Shown: positions 1 to 7,504 of the stretch, in pieces
Layout of the letters: each line of letters starts with the position of its first letter
Position numbering within the stretch: the first letter of the stretch is position 1
Assembly: GCF_000820765.1 (NCBI RefSeq)
Contig: NZ_CCYH01000036.1
Location: forward strand, 124,001 to 188,000
Length of the DNA: 64,000 bases
From: Candidatus Soleaferrea massiliensis AP7
GTDB lineage: Bacteria > Bacillota > Clostridia > Oscillospirales > Ruminococcaceae
Direction: 5' to 3'
Translations under genes and position numbers: made by a program
The notes under the pieces: generated by a model
The model's input: the letters and a program-made list of their open reading frames with translations, nothing else
What the model was told of the DNA's origin: nothing
The model's database searches: none

Positions 1-1
1 C

Positions 2-1030
2 ACGATGTCGCTGCTGATGCCGGTTATGATGCTGATCATGAACGGCATCTCGCTGCTGGTCATCTGGGTCGGCGCGCATATGGTCGGCGAGGGCGCCATT
101 GAAATAGGCAACATGATGGCCTTTATGCAGTATACGATGCAGATCATCATGGCGTTCCTGATGGTCTCGATGGTCTTTGTCCTGATGCCGCGCGCATCGG
201 TATCCGCGCTGCGTATCAGCGAGGTGCTTTCCACCAAGCCGTCGATCAACGACCCGGAAAAGGCCGACGATTTCAAAGGCGACCGCAGAGGCTACGTTGA
301 ATTCAAAAACGTCAGCTTCCGTTATCCAAACGCGGAGGAGGACGCGCTGCACGACATCAGCTTTACGGCAAAGCCGGGACAGACGACGGCCTTTATCGGC
401 TCGACAGGCTCCGGCAAAACCACCCTGATCAATCTGATCCCGCGTTTTTACGACGTCACCGAGGGCGAGGTCCTTGTAAACGGCACCGACGTGCGTCAGG
501 TTTCCCAGCATGACCTGCACGACGTCATCGGCTATGTCCCGCAGAAGGGCACGCTCTTCTCCGGCACCATCGGCTCCAATCTGCGTTACGCCAAGGAGGA
601 CGCGACCGATGAAGAGCTGCAGAAGGCCGCCTCCATCGCGCAGGCAACCGAGTTCATCGACCAGAAGCCCGACCGGTACGATTCCCCGATCTCACAGGGC
701 GGATCGAACGTTTCCGGCGGCCAGAAGCAGCGCCTTTCGATCGCGCGCGCACTGGTCAAACGGCCGCCGATCTACATCTTTGACGACAGCTTCTCCGCGC
801 TCGACTTCAAGACCGACGCCGCGCTGCGCAAAGCGCTGCAGCAGGAAACCGACAACGCGACCGTCCTGCTGGTCGGCCAGCGCATCAGCAGCATCATGCA
901 CGCCGAGCAGATCATCGTGCTGGACGAAGGCCGGATCGTCGGCATCGGCACCCATCAGGAGCTGATGAAAAACTGCGAGGTTTACCGTGAGATCGCGCTG
1001 TCGCAGCTGTCGAAGGAGGAATTGGCATGA
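2..1030 (+). CDS. ABC exporter half-transporter, degenerate-site subunit (5' partial)
   Basis: The gene runs in from before the window, so the N-terminal membrane segments are missing. What remains is the end of the transmembrane domain and a full nucleotide-binding domain: Walker A GSTGSGKTT, signature VSGGQ, Walker B IFDDSFSALD, and an H-loop reading LVGQRISS. The Walker B catalytic Glu is Asp and the H-loop His is Gln, the usual signs of the non-hydrolysing site in heterodimeric type IV exporters (TM287/288, BmrCD, LmrCD). The stop overlaps the start of the next gene by 4 bases, and that gene encodes a canonical partner. The substrate cannot be inferred; multidrug or lipid export is typical of the family. 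Confidence 0.93.
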   Translation, partial: TMSLLMPVMMLIMNGISLLVIWVGAHMVGEGAIEIGNMMAFMQYTMQIIMAFLMVSMVFVLMPRASVSALRISEVLSTKPSINDPEKADDFKGDRRGYVEFKNVSFRYPNAEEDALHDISFTAKPGQTTAFIGSTGSGKTTLINLIPRFYDVTEGEVLVNGTDVRQVSQHDLHDVIGYVPQKGTLFSGTIGSNLRYAKEDATDEELQKAASIAQATEFIDQKPDRYDSPISQGGSNVSGGQKQRLSIARALVKRPPIYIFDDSFSALDFKTDAALRKALQQETDNATVLLVGQRISSIMHAEQIIVLDEGRIVGIGTHQELMKNCEVYREIALSQLSKEELA

Positions 1031-3219
1031 GTGAGAACAGACGTCCGATGAGAGGTCCGGGCGGCGGCCCGATGCACAGCATGCACGGCGGCGAAAAGGC
1101 CAAGGACTTCAGCGGCACCATCCGCAAGCTTTTACGATATATGAAACCCTACCGCATCGCGATCATCGTGGTTTTCATCTTCGCGATCATCAGCACGGTC
1201 TTCGCGATTGTCGGCCCGAAAGTCCTCGGTGAAGCGACCAACAAGGTGGCCGAAGGCTACATCAATATGACCGTCTATGACAACGTACACGACAAGCTGC
1301 CCGAGGAGCTTCTGGATGTTCTGCCGAAGGACACCACGCTTGGAACGCTTCAGGAAAATATCGAGAACCTGCCGGTCAAAAAGCTGCTCGGGGACTCCCC
1401 GGCATCCGCGCAGATTCCGGATACCCTGATTCTGCGGGACCTGATCGACAATCCCGACATCGCGGGCCAGGTGACCGCGATGTCGCCGGACGCGGCAAAG
1501 GGGATCGAACAGATCAAGGAAGGCCTCGACAAGGTCAGCGAGATGAACGCCGGTTCCGACGCGCAGCACAGCAACAACGCGACCGAAATCTCCGAACAGG
1601 CCAAGAATGTCAGCCTGTTTGAGCGTCCCGGCATCGATTTCGGCGCCATCGGCCAGATTGCGCTGTTCCTGCTGTTCATCTACATCGTCAGCGCCGCCTT
1701 TTCCTATCTGCAGGGATTCATCATGGCCGGCGTGTCGACGAACATCACCTACAACCTGCGCAAGGACATCGCGGAAAAGATCAATAAAATGCCGCTGAAA
1801 TACTTCGACCGCAAGACGCACGGGGAGGTGCTCAGCCGGGTTACAAACGACATCGATACGGTCAACACGACGCTGAACCAGAGCCTGACCCAGATGATCA
1901 CAGCCATCACGACGCTCATCGGCATCCTGGTCATGATGATCTCCATCAGCGTCCCGATGACGCTGGTCGCGCTGATCATCGTCCCACTGTCGTTCATCCT
2001 GATCATGATCGTGGTCAAACGCTCGCAGAAATACTTCCAGCAGCAGCAGGAATACCTCGGCCACGTCAACGGACACATCGAGGAGATGTATGGCGGCCAC
2101 ACCGTCATGAAGGCGTTCAACGGCGAGGAGAAATCGGTCGAGGAGTTCAAGGGCTACAACAATGAGCTTTATTCCTCCGCCTGGAAATCCCAGTTCCTGT
2201 CGGGACTCATGCAGCCGATCATGATGTTCATCGGCAACCTCGGCTATGTCGGCGTCTGTATCCTGGGCGGATGGCTCGCGATTCAAGGACAGATCCAGAT
2301 CGGCGACATCCAGGCGTTTATCCAGTATGTACGCCAGTTCACACAGCCGATCTCACAGACGGCCAACATCGCGAACGTGCTGCAGTCCACCGCGGCAAGC
2401 GCGGAGCGTGTGTTTGAGTTCCTTGAGGAGGAAGAGGAACTGACCGAGGCAGAGCATCCGGTCACGCTCAAAGAATCGAACGGCAGCGTGCAGTTCGAGG
2501 ACGTCCATTTCGGCTACAATCCGAATAAGATCATCATCAACGACTTCAGCGCCGACATCAAGCCGGGCCAGAAGATTGCAATCGTCGGCCCGACCGGCGC
2601 CGGCAAGACGACGATGATCAAGCTGCTGATGCGCTTCTACGACGTCAACAGCGGCGCGATTAAGGTAGACGGCGTGGATATCCGGGATATGACCCGGCAT
2701 GACCTGCGAGAGCTGTTCGGCATGGTGCTGCAGGATACCTGGCTGTTCAGCGGAACCATCATGGAAAATATCCGTTACGGCCGGCTGGACGCGACCGATG
2801 AAGAGGTCGTCGCCGCAGCCAAAGCCGCCTATGTGCACAAGTTTGTCAAGACGCTGCCGAACGGCTATCAGATGGAACTCAATGAAGAGGCCTCGAACAT
2901 TTCGCAGGGCCAGAAGCAGCTCCTGACGATCGCGCGTGCCATCCTGGCTGACAATCCGATTCTGATCCTCGATGAGGCGACCAGCTCGGTCGATACGAGA
3001 ACCGAGGTCCTGATCCAGAAGGCAATGGATAAGCTGACGCAGAACCGCACCAGCTTCATCATCGCGCACCGGCTGTCGACCATCCGCGACGCGGACCTGA
3101 TTCTGGTCATGAAGGACGGCGACATCATCGAGCAGGGCAATCACGACGAACTGATTGCTAAAAACGGCTTCTACGCTAACCTTTACAACAGCCAGTTCGA
3201 ATCGGCCGCCGCATCCTAA
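1027..3219 (+). CDS. ABC exporter half-transporter, canonical subunit
   Basis: 730-residue membrane-ATPase fusion and partner of the upstream degenerate subunit (4-base ATGA overlap). A transmembrane helix near residues 39-62 is followed by a hydrophilic stretch of about 130 residues before the next helix near 213-235, so a large extracellular domain sits between TM1 and TM2. The remaining helices precede a nucleotide-binding domain with Walker A GPTGAGKTT, Walker B LILDEATSSVD with the catalytic Glu, and H-loop His (IIAHRLST). The signature is ISQGQ rather than LSGGQ. The first 35 residues are a Gly/Met/Arg-rich soluble leader. Heterodimeric drug or lipid exporter by family; substrate unknown. 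Confidence 0.93.
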   Translation: MSENRRPMRGPGGGPMHSMHGGEKAKDFSGTIRKLLRYMKPYRIAIIVVFIFAIISTVFAIVGPKVLGEATNKVAEGYINMTVYDNVHDKLPEELLDVLPKDTTLGTLQENIENLPVKKLLGDSPASAQIPDTLILRDLIDNPDIAGQVTAMSPDAAKGIEQIKEGLDKVSEMNAGSDAQHSNNATEISEQAKNVSLFERPGIDFGAIGQIALFLLFIYIVSAAFSYLQGFIMAGVSTNITYNLRKDIAEKINKMPLKYFDRKTHGEVLSRVTNDIDTVNTTLNQSLTQMITAITTLIGILVMMISISVPMTLVALIIVPLSFILIMIVVKRSQKYFQQQQEYLGHVNGHIEEMYGGHTVMKAFNGEEKSVEEFKGYNNELYSSAWKSQFLSGLMQPIMMFIGNLGYVGVCILGGWLAIQGQIQIGDIQAFIQYVRQFTQPISQTANIANVLQSTAASAERVFEFLEEEEELTEAEHPVTLKESNGSVQFEDVHFGYNPNKIIINDFSADIKPGQKIAIVGPTGAGKTTMIKLLMRFYDVNSGAIKVDGVDIRDMTRHDLRELFGMVLQDTWLFSGTIMENIRYGRLDATDEEVVAAAKAAYVHKFVKTLPNGYQMELNEEASNISQGQKQLLTIARAILADNPILILDEATSSVDTRTEVLIQKAMDKLTQNRTSFIIAHRLSTIRDADLILVMKDGDIIEQGNHDELIAKNGFYANLYNSQFESAAAS

Positions 3220-3253
3220 AGCCACTCCATTCTTTGTGATTCTATATAAATTG

Positions 3254-3290
3254 GAACGCCGCCCTATTCATTCCGGATGGGGCGGCGTTC
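3254..3290 (+). terminator. Hairpin after the ABC exporter operon
   Basis: An 11-bp stem (GAACGCCGCCC with GGGCGGCGTTC) lies 35 bases after the exporter stop. The following tract is only weakly T-rich, so it may also act as an mRNA 3' end stabiliser. Confidence 0.6.
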
Positions 3291-3334
3291 TGTGTATCGA
3301 GAAAACGAAAAGGTTTGTTTTTGTCTGTCAGGTG

Positions 3335-3750
3335 TCAATATGTATCACTGTGACACAGCGGCCTTACGATGTTTGCCAAGTGATACTCGGCGGCGTGGTC
3401 GTTGTACTGCTGTAACGCGACAGCCTTACTGTACTTACCAAGTGGCACTTAGTAATCCGGAAATTATCACCACTGTGGTACAGCGGCTTTACTGGACTGC
3501 CAACCCTTGGCAAAGTGGCAGTTACTTCTTTGCGCGGCCAAAGAAGTAACCAAGAAAGGCCGTTCAAGGGGGCCATGCACGGTGCCACCCCAAGCCAGAT
3601 GGCCCCCTTGAAAATCCCCTCTGATATTCCATTGCCTTCTTTGGCCGCCTGCGGGCGGCATTTTGTTTTGGGCTGGGTGGTTGGGCATAGCTAGTAGCGG
3701 ACACTTATGCTCTCTACAACAGTCTTTGCCAGTACCCCAATTCTTGTAGT
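3335..3750 (+). repeat. Dispersed structured repeat, copy 1
   Basis: Member of a four-copy family (others near 37000-37365, 45010-45440 and 45550-45905). From left to right: eroded tandem hairpin units of about 62-65 bp; a perfect 12-bp hairpin GTTACTTCTTTG/CAAAGAAGTAAC (3521-3532/3539-3550); a second perfect 12-bp stem CAAGGGGGCCAT/ATGGCCCCCTTG (3565-3576/3599-3610) with a 22-base loop; a GCCGCCTGCGGGCGGC palindrome; the box GGTTGGGCATAGCTAG; and an end near TACCCCAA. It lies in the gap between the exporter operon and a convergent methyltransferase. Short reading frames across it are by-products of the repeat. Nothing further is seen from 3750 to the hairpin at 3868. Confidence 0.85.
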
Positions 3751-3867
3751 CACTGCGTAAATGATTCTTCGGCTAAAAAAGCCGTCGACGATTGTCCCAC
3801 CGCAGGTGGTTCCCCCCCAATCGCAGAAAGGCACGGCGATCGTTTTTCACTGGTCTTTCGACAGTCT

Positions 3868-3904
3868 GAACGCCGCTCCATCCATAATGGATGGAGCGGC
3901 GTTC
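3868..3904 (-). terminator. Terminator-like hairpin between convergent genes
   Basis: Perfect 16-bp stem (GAACGCCGCTCCATCC and its complement) with a 5-base loop, 86 bases past the stop of the minus-strand methyltransferase. The T-rich side (CTTCCTTT) follows on the plus strand, so it may serve either or both directions. Confidence 0.6.
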
Positions 3905-3989
3905 TTCCTTTGCGCAGTATTGGATTGGCTTAACACAAGTCAGCATAGCAATCGCACTGAAAATCCTGTCCGGTATTCTGATTTGTCGA

Positions 3990-4907
3990 TCAGGTATTCC
4001 GCTTCACGGCAAGGCAGTAATTTGTGTTGTCCTGCGCCGTCATCGGATGCGCGGGATCGGCTTGATTGTGCAGTTCAAAAAAGCGTTCCGTGATTTCCGC
4101 AGGGGTGAGATGCTCATAGATATAGAATCCGTGCTTTGCCAGCAGGGCTTCCATCTCCCGGTAGCTGTAACCGGCAAGCATCTGTTCCCCCGCTTCGCCG
4201 GCAAGCGCCTGCTGCTTCTTCGCGCGCTCCCCCGCCGCATCGGTCCCGCTGGCACGGTCCGGATAATCCAGCACCAGGCTGCTGCCGAATCCGACCAGCC
4301 CCGCAATGCCGGCGATCATTGCATCGAACTGTTCCGGGGACAGATAGTAGCTGATGCCCTGCAGGCTGCAGAAGCTGACGGCATCCGGTTCAAAGGCCCG
4401 CTGCTTCCTGAGCTGCTCCGGCCAATCCCCATCTGCAAAATCCACCGCCGCATACCGCAGGTTCCGCGGGATTTCAAGACAAGCCCGCGCCCGCCGCAGC
4501 TTATCGCGCTGTGTGGCAGGATGGTCGATCTCGACAATCCGCAGCGATTCCATAAAATCCGGCTGCCGGTAGGCGGTTGTGTCATAACCGGCCGCAAAGA
4601 TCAGATACTGCTCTGCACCGATGGAAACGGCGTTCTGCAGGCACTGCCCGGCATAAGCCGCGCGGCCCAGCGGCGACGGGGACAGCTGGCTGTCCACAAT
4701 CCACCGCAGCGCATCCTCCTTTGTTCCTTCAAATCCGGGACAGAAGTACGGGATACCGTCCGTCATGTTTTGGGCGATCCGCTCATACGATTCTCCTAAA
4801 ATATCCCTGGCAAGCGGATCATCGTATATTTTTACAGTGTGGTGTATGGAATGATAGGCCCTTGCGAATGCGCTGACCAGCGCGGTTATGCTGCTATTCT
4901 GCTGCAT
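3990..4907 (-). CDS. Class I SAM-dependent methyltransferase, leucine carboxymethyltransferase type
   Basis: 305 residues. The start is the ATG 4 bases after a strong AGGAGGTG site; a further upstream ATG would put that site inside the gene. The SAM-binding motif IFAAGYDTTAYR is near residues 103-114, followed by an acidic strand end (RIVEIDHP) that should bind the SAM ribose. The overall pattern fits the LCM/PF04072 family (O-methyltransferases related to polyketide and leucine carboxyl methyltransferases). The substrate is not predictable. It stands alone between the repeat-bearing convergent gap and a divergent promoter. Confidence 0.85.
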   Translation of the reverse strand: MQQNSSITALVSAFARAYHSIHHTVKIYDDPLARDILGESYERIAQNMTDGIPYFCPGFEGTKEDALRWIVDSQLSPSPLGRAAYAGQCLQNAVSIGAEQYLIFAAGYDTTAYRQPDFMESLRIVEIDHPATQRDKLRRARACLEIPRNLRYAAVDFADGDWPEQLRKQRAFEPDAVSFCSLQGISYYLSPEQFDAMIAGIAGLVGFGSSLVLDYPDRASGTDAAGERAKKQQALAGEAGEQMLAGYSYREMEALLAKHGFYIYEHLTPAEITERFFELHNQADPAHPMTAQDNTNYCLAVKRNT

Positions 4908-4958
4908 AGAAACACCTCCTGTATCCTTCATACCATATCCGCGCTAACCTTACAAGAC

Positions 4959-4987
4959 TTGATTTTTTTCCGATTTTGTGGTATAAT
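4959..4987 (+). promoter_or_regulatory. Sigma-A-type promoter driving no obvious gene
   Basis: TTGATT (4959-4964), 17-bp spacer, perfect TATAAT (4982-4987). The only thing downstream before a strong terminator at 5053-5091 is about 60 bases of non-coding DNA. Confidence 0.7.
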
Positions 4988-4993
4988 AGAAGA

Positions 4994-5095
4994 AAGAGGT
5001 TCGATAGAATTTACAGATGCGTCACAATTCGCGGTGCGTCTTTTCTTGTGTCAAAAAGAGGGCCGTCCAGCTATGGAACGGCCCTCTTTTTGTTT
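4994..5095 (+). ncRNA. Candidate small RNA of about 100 nt
   Basis: The interval between the promoter at 4959-4987 and the terminator at 5053-5091 has no start codon with a usable ribosome site. It contains a short GATGCG/TGCGTC hairpin (about 5013-5040, two wobble pairs) followed by TTTTCTTG, which could itself end a transcript of about 50 nt. It matches no RNA family I know. It converges on ydbC, so an alternative is a regulatory transcript sharing that gene's terminator. Confidence 0.4.
5053..5091. terminator. Bidirectional terminator (ydbC and plus-strand transcript)
   Basis: AAAAAGAGGGCCGT pairs with ACGGCCCTCTTTTT around an 11-base loop, giving A-rich and T-rich flanks so it can end transcripts from both strands. 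It abuts the ydbC stop. Confidence 0.85.
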
Positions 5096-5315
5096 AAATA
5101 TTCGTTTTATCCAGTATATCTTTCAAATTGGCAAGCTCTTCGTCGGAAAGGGTGATGCCCTTCCCCATCCGCGCATGGTCCGGCGACCACTCGCGCAGGT
5201 CATATTTTGCTTCCCGTCCGTTCCAGCTGACCAGGTTCAGCTCCTTCGACCAGCCGCGCGCCGAGGTTCCCAGCACACCGATCTCCTTCACAATCTCAAA
5301 TGTCAGTTCCGCCAT
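5094..5315 (-). CDS. ydbC: YdbC/PC4-like single-stranded nucleic-acid-binding protein
   Basis: 73 residues matching the small bacterial PC4 (PF02229/YdbC) family: an N-terminal beta strand (LTFEIVKEIGVL), then WSKELNLVSWNG and KYDLREWSPDH, then a C-terminal helix (LSDEELANLKDIL). Family members bind ssDNA as dimers and are linked to transcription or DNA repair. The start has a good GGAGGA site upstream. It lies 12 bases after birA in the same direction, so the two are probably co-transcribed and end at the hairpin 5053-5091. Confidence 0.9.
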   Translation of the reverse strand: MAELTFEIVKEIGVLGTSARGWSKELNLVSWNGREAKYDLREWSPDHARMGKGITLSDEELANLKDILDKTNI

Positions 5316-5327
5316 ATTGCTCCTCCT

Positions 5328-6314
5328 TTATTCCTGATGCAGCCGCACATGAACCTGTGAGGCCTGCAGCTTCTTGATGCCGCCGTCAGGGCATTGTACA
5401 ATCAGCCGCGCATGCTCGTCGATGTCCAGCGCCGTGACCGTCTCAACACCCCAGTCGTCCTGAACGTCGACCCGCTGCCCGAGCAGGAACAGCCGTCTTT
5501 TGTATTCCGCAAAAAACGTCTTTTCCTCAAAGGCGGCTTCAATCATTTCGAGCTGGTTGAGGATTTCCGCAATCAGCTCGGTGCGAAAGATGTCCTTCCT
5601 GCCGGACGCCGCCTGCAGGGATGTCGCCGTACACCGAAGCTCCCGGCCGAACTGCCCGCCGCTCGTGCTCACATTCAGCCCAATGCCGATCACCACATAG
5701 TCGAACCGGCCGTCCTCAAAGTTCATCGACGCTTCGGTCATGATGCCGCCGACCTTTTTCTTCCCGACAAACAGATCGTTGATCCACTTGATGCTGCATT
5801 CGATGCCATACAGCGAGGCAACCGCGCGCGCGGCCGCAACCGCCGCCGCGCAGGTGAACAGCAGGTATTCCTCCGGCTTTAATTTGGGCCGCAGGATCAC
5901 GCTCATATAGATGCCGGCCTGCTTGGGGGAGTAAAAGGAATGGCCCATCCTGCCCCGCCCGGCGGTCTGCTCTTCGGCCAGCACCACCGTCCCGTGTTCC
6001 GCGCCCTCCTGCGCCAGCCGTTTCGCCTCGATGTTGGTCGAGTCAAGCGTCTTGTACAGGAATATGCTCCTTCCCATCCTCTGGGTTTTCAGCCCTTTTT
6101 GAATGGATGGCACCGACAGCACATCGCTGGACGTTTTCAGGCAGTAACCGCGGTTGGTGCCCGCCTCGATCTGATGGCCTTCATCCTGCAGGGCCTTGAC
6201 CGCCTTCCACACCGCGCTGCGCGTGACGTCCAGCGTATCGGCCATCTGCGCGCCGGAGACGCTTTCGCCGCGTCGCTCCTCCAGCATGCGCAGGATGTCC
6301 TGTTTCAATGCCAT
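5328..6314 (-). CDS. birA: Bifunctional biotin-protein ligase / biotin operon repressor
   Basis: 328 residues. Residues 1-60 form a winged-helix DNA-binding domain (VSGAQMADTLDVTRSAVWKA). The rest is the biotin ligase core with the biotinyl-AMP loop AGRGRMGHSFYS near 118-129, KWINDLFV (usually KWPND) and a small C-terminal SH3-like domain. It activates biotin and attaches it to carrier lysines; the nearby 1.3S-like carrier at 17787-18149 is an obvious client. Its start codon overlaps the stop of a decayed duplicate of its own N-terminus. As a repressor it should act on biotin synthesis or uptake genes, none of which is in this window. Confidence 0.96.
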   Translation of the reverse strand: MALKQDILRMLEERRGESVSGAQMADTLDVTRSAVWKAVKALQDEGHQIEAGTNRGYCLKTSSDVLSVPSIQKGLKTQRMGRSIFLYKTLDSTNIEAKRLAQEGAEHGTVVLAEEQTAGRGRMGHSFYSPKQAGIYMSVILRPKLKPEEYLLFTCAAAVAAARAVASLYGIECSIKWINDLFVGKKKVGGIMTEASMNFEDGRFDYVVIGIGLNVSTSGGQFGRELRCTATSLQAASGRKDIFRTELIAEILNQLEMIEAAFEEKTFFAEYKRRLFLLGQRVDVQDDWGVETVTALDIDEHARLIVQCPDGGIKKLQASQVHVRLHQE

Positions 6315-6481
6315 ACCATCACCTGACCTTTCATATAGCAGCAGTCCTCACCCTGCAGTGCCTTGACCGCCTTCCATACCGCACTGCGCGTGACGTCCAG
6401 CATATCGGCCATCTGCACATCGGAGACGCCTTTGCCGCGTCGCTCCTCCAGCAGGCGCTGGACATCCCGTTTCAGCGCCAT
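6305..6481 (-). pseudogene. Truncated duplicate of the BirA winged-helix domain (copy 2)
   Basis: 58 codons from ATG at 6481. Residues 1-46 track BirA closely (MALKRDVQRLLEERRGKGVS, then VQMADMLDVTRSAVWKAVKA), with conserved nucleotide spelling over most of the stretch. After ALQGED the similarity stops and the frame ends at a TGA overlapping the birA start (ATGGCATTGA). It could still make a small HTH peptide, but loss of the wing and ligase points to a tandem duplication remnant. The sequence around each copy's ATG (GATGATGGTATGG or close) is also duplicated. Confidence 0.8.
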
Positions 6482-6529
6482 ACCATCATCTGGACTTCTG
6501 TATAACAGCATCGTTGACGCCGAAGATTT

Positions 6530-6645
6530 CTTTCCGCCTTCTGCACCAGCTTCGTGCGATATCCAGTGAATCGGCAATCCGCGCGTGTGAGACGCCCTCT
6601 CCAATATCAATTCAATACCTGCAAAACATCCTGTTTTAATACCAT
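6530..6645 (-). pseudogene. Decayed third copy of the BirA winged-helix domain
   Basis: Starts with ATG at 6645 reading MVLKQDVLQVLN then a stop (compare BirA MALKQDILRMLE). After a frame change it continues EGVSHARIADSLDIARSW, alignable with BirA ESVSGAQMADTLDVTRSAVW. The remainder dissolves before copy 2. It has a stop and at least one frameshift and is clearly non-functional. It is more diverged than copy 2, so the duplications were probably sequential. Confidence 0.65.
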
Positions 6646-6661
6646 ATCATCGCCTTCCGCA

Positions 6662-7504
6662 TCAAAGCACCGCACTGCAGTGGCGCGTGACATGGCAGCC
6701 GATGTTGACGCTGACCGGCAGGCCCGCGATGTGGGTCGCATAGGTCTCGATATTCACCTTCAGCGCCGTGATGTCCCCGCCGAAGCCCTGCGGGCCGATG
6801 CCGAGCTGATTGACCCGTTCGAGCAGCTCGTCCTCCATCCGGGCATAGAACGCGTTGTCGTTCTTCGTGTCGCAGCTGCGGCACAGTGCCTTCTTGGCAA
6901 GATAAGCGCACCATTCGAAGTCGCCGCCGATGCCGACGCCGACCACCATAGGCGGACAGGGATTGCTCGAAGCGAGCTTCACCGTTTCCAGCACGAAATC
7001 TATGACATCCTCCCTGCCCGCAGCCGGTGTAAACATCTTAAGCCTGCTCATATTTTCGCTGCCGAAGCCCTTCGGCGCCACCATGATGCGTACCTGGTCG
7101 CCCTCCACCATCCGCAGATGCAGCACCGCCGGCGTGTTGTCGCCGGTGTTGACCCGTTCAAGCGGATCGGATACGATCGAACAGCGCAGCAGCCCGTCCA
7201 GATAGCCGCGGCGCACCCCTTCGTTGACTGCGTCCTCCAGCAGGCCGCCGGTCAGATGCACGTCCTGCCCAAGCTCGATAAACACGACGGCCATGCCGGT
7301 GTCCTGGCAGACCGGGATGTCCAATTCCTTCGCCACCCTGAAATTCTCAACCAGGTCCTCCATGACCGATTTTCCCAGCGCGTTTTGTTCCAGCTCGCAG
7401 CACGCGCACATCTTTTCTTCAATATCGTCAGGAAGCTGTTTGTTCGCTTTGATACACAGCTCCCGGATTGTCTCGGCAATCCGCCTCACATCAAGTTCTC
7501 TCAT
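6662..7504 (-). CDS. Fumarate hydratase class I, alpha subunit
   Basis: 280 residues, full length for the separate alpha (N-terminal) subunit of the iron-sulfur fumarase / L-tartrate dehydratase family (TIGR00722). Visible family landmarks: PVCQDTGMAVVF with a cluster Cys, LRCSIVSDPLERVNTGDNTPA, KGFGSENMSRLKMF, and CPPMVVGVGIGGDFE. It interconverts fumarate and malate only with a beta subunit, and none follows; downstream are the BirA remnants. The start at 7504 overlaps the amidohydrolase end by 14 bases, implying coupling; ATG at 7513 is possible but badly placed relative to the GGAAAGG site. Confidence 0.9.
   Translation of the reverse strand: MRELDVRRIAETIRELCIKANKQLPDDIEEKMCACCELEQNALGKSVMEDLVENFRVAKELDIPVCQDTGMAVVFIELGQDVHLTGGLLEDAVNEGVRRGYLDGLLRCSIVSDPLERVNTGDNTPAVLHLRMVEGDQVRIMVAPKGFGSENMSRLKMFTPAAGREDVIDFVLETVKLASSNPCPPMVVGVGIGGDFEWCAYLAKKALCRSCDTKNDNAFYARMEDELLERVNQLGIGPQGFGGDITALKVNIETYATHIAGLPVSVNIGCHVTRHCSAVL

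Noticed and set aside
3277..3549. Possible insertion sequence at repeat copy 1
   Set aside because: No transposase frame, and the four copies lack terminal inverted repeats at fixed ends that I could identify, so it is listed as a repeat only.
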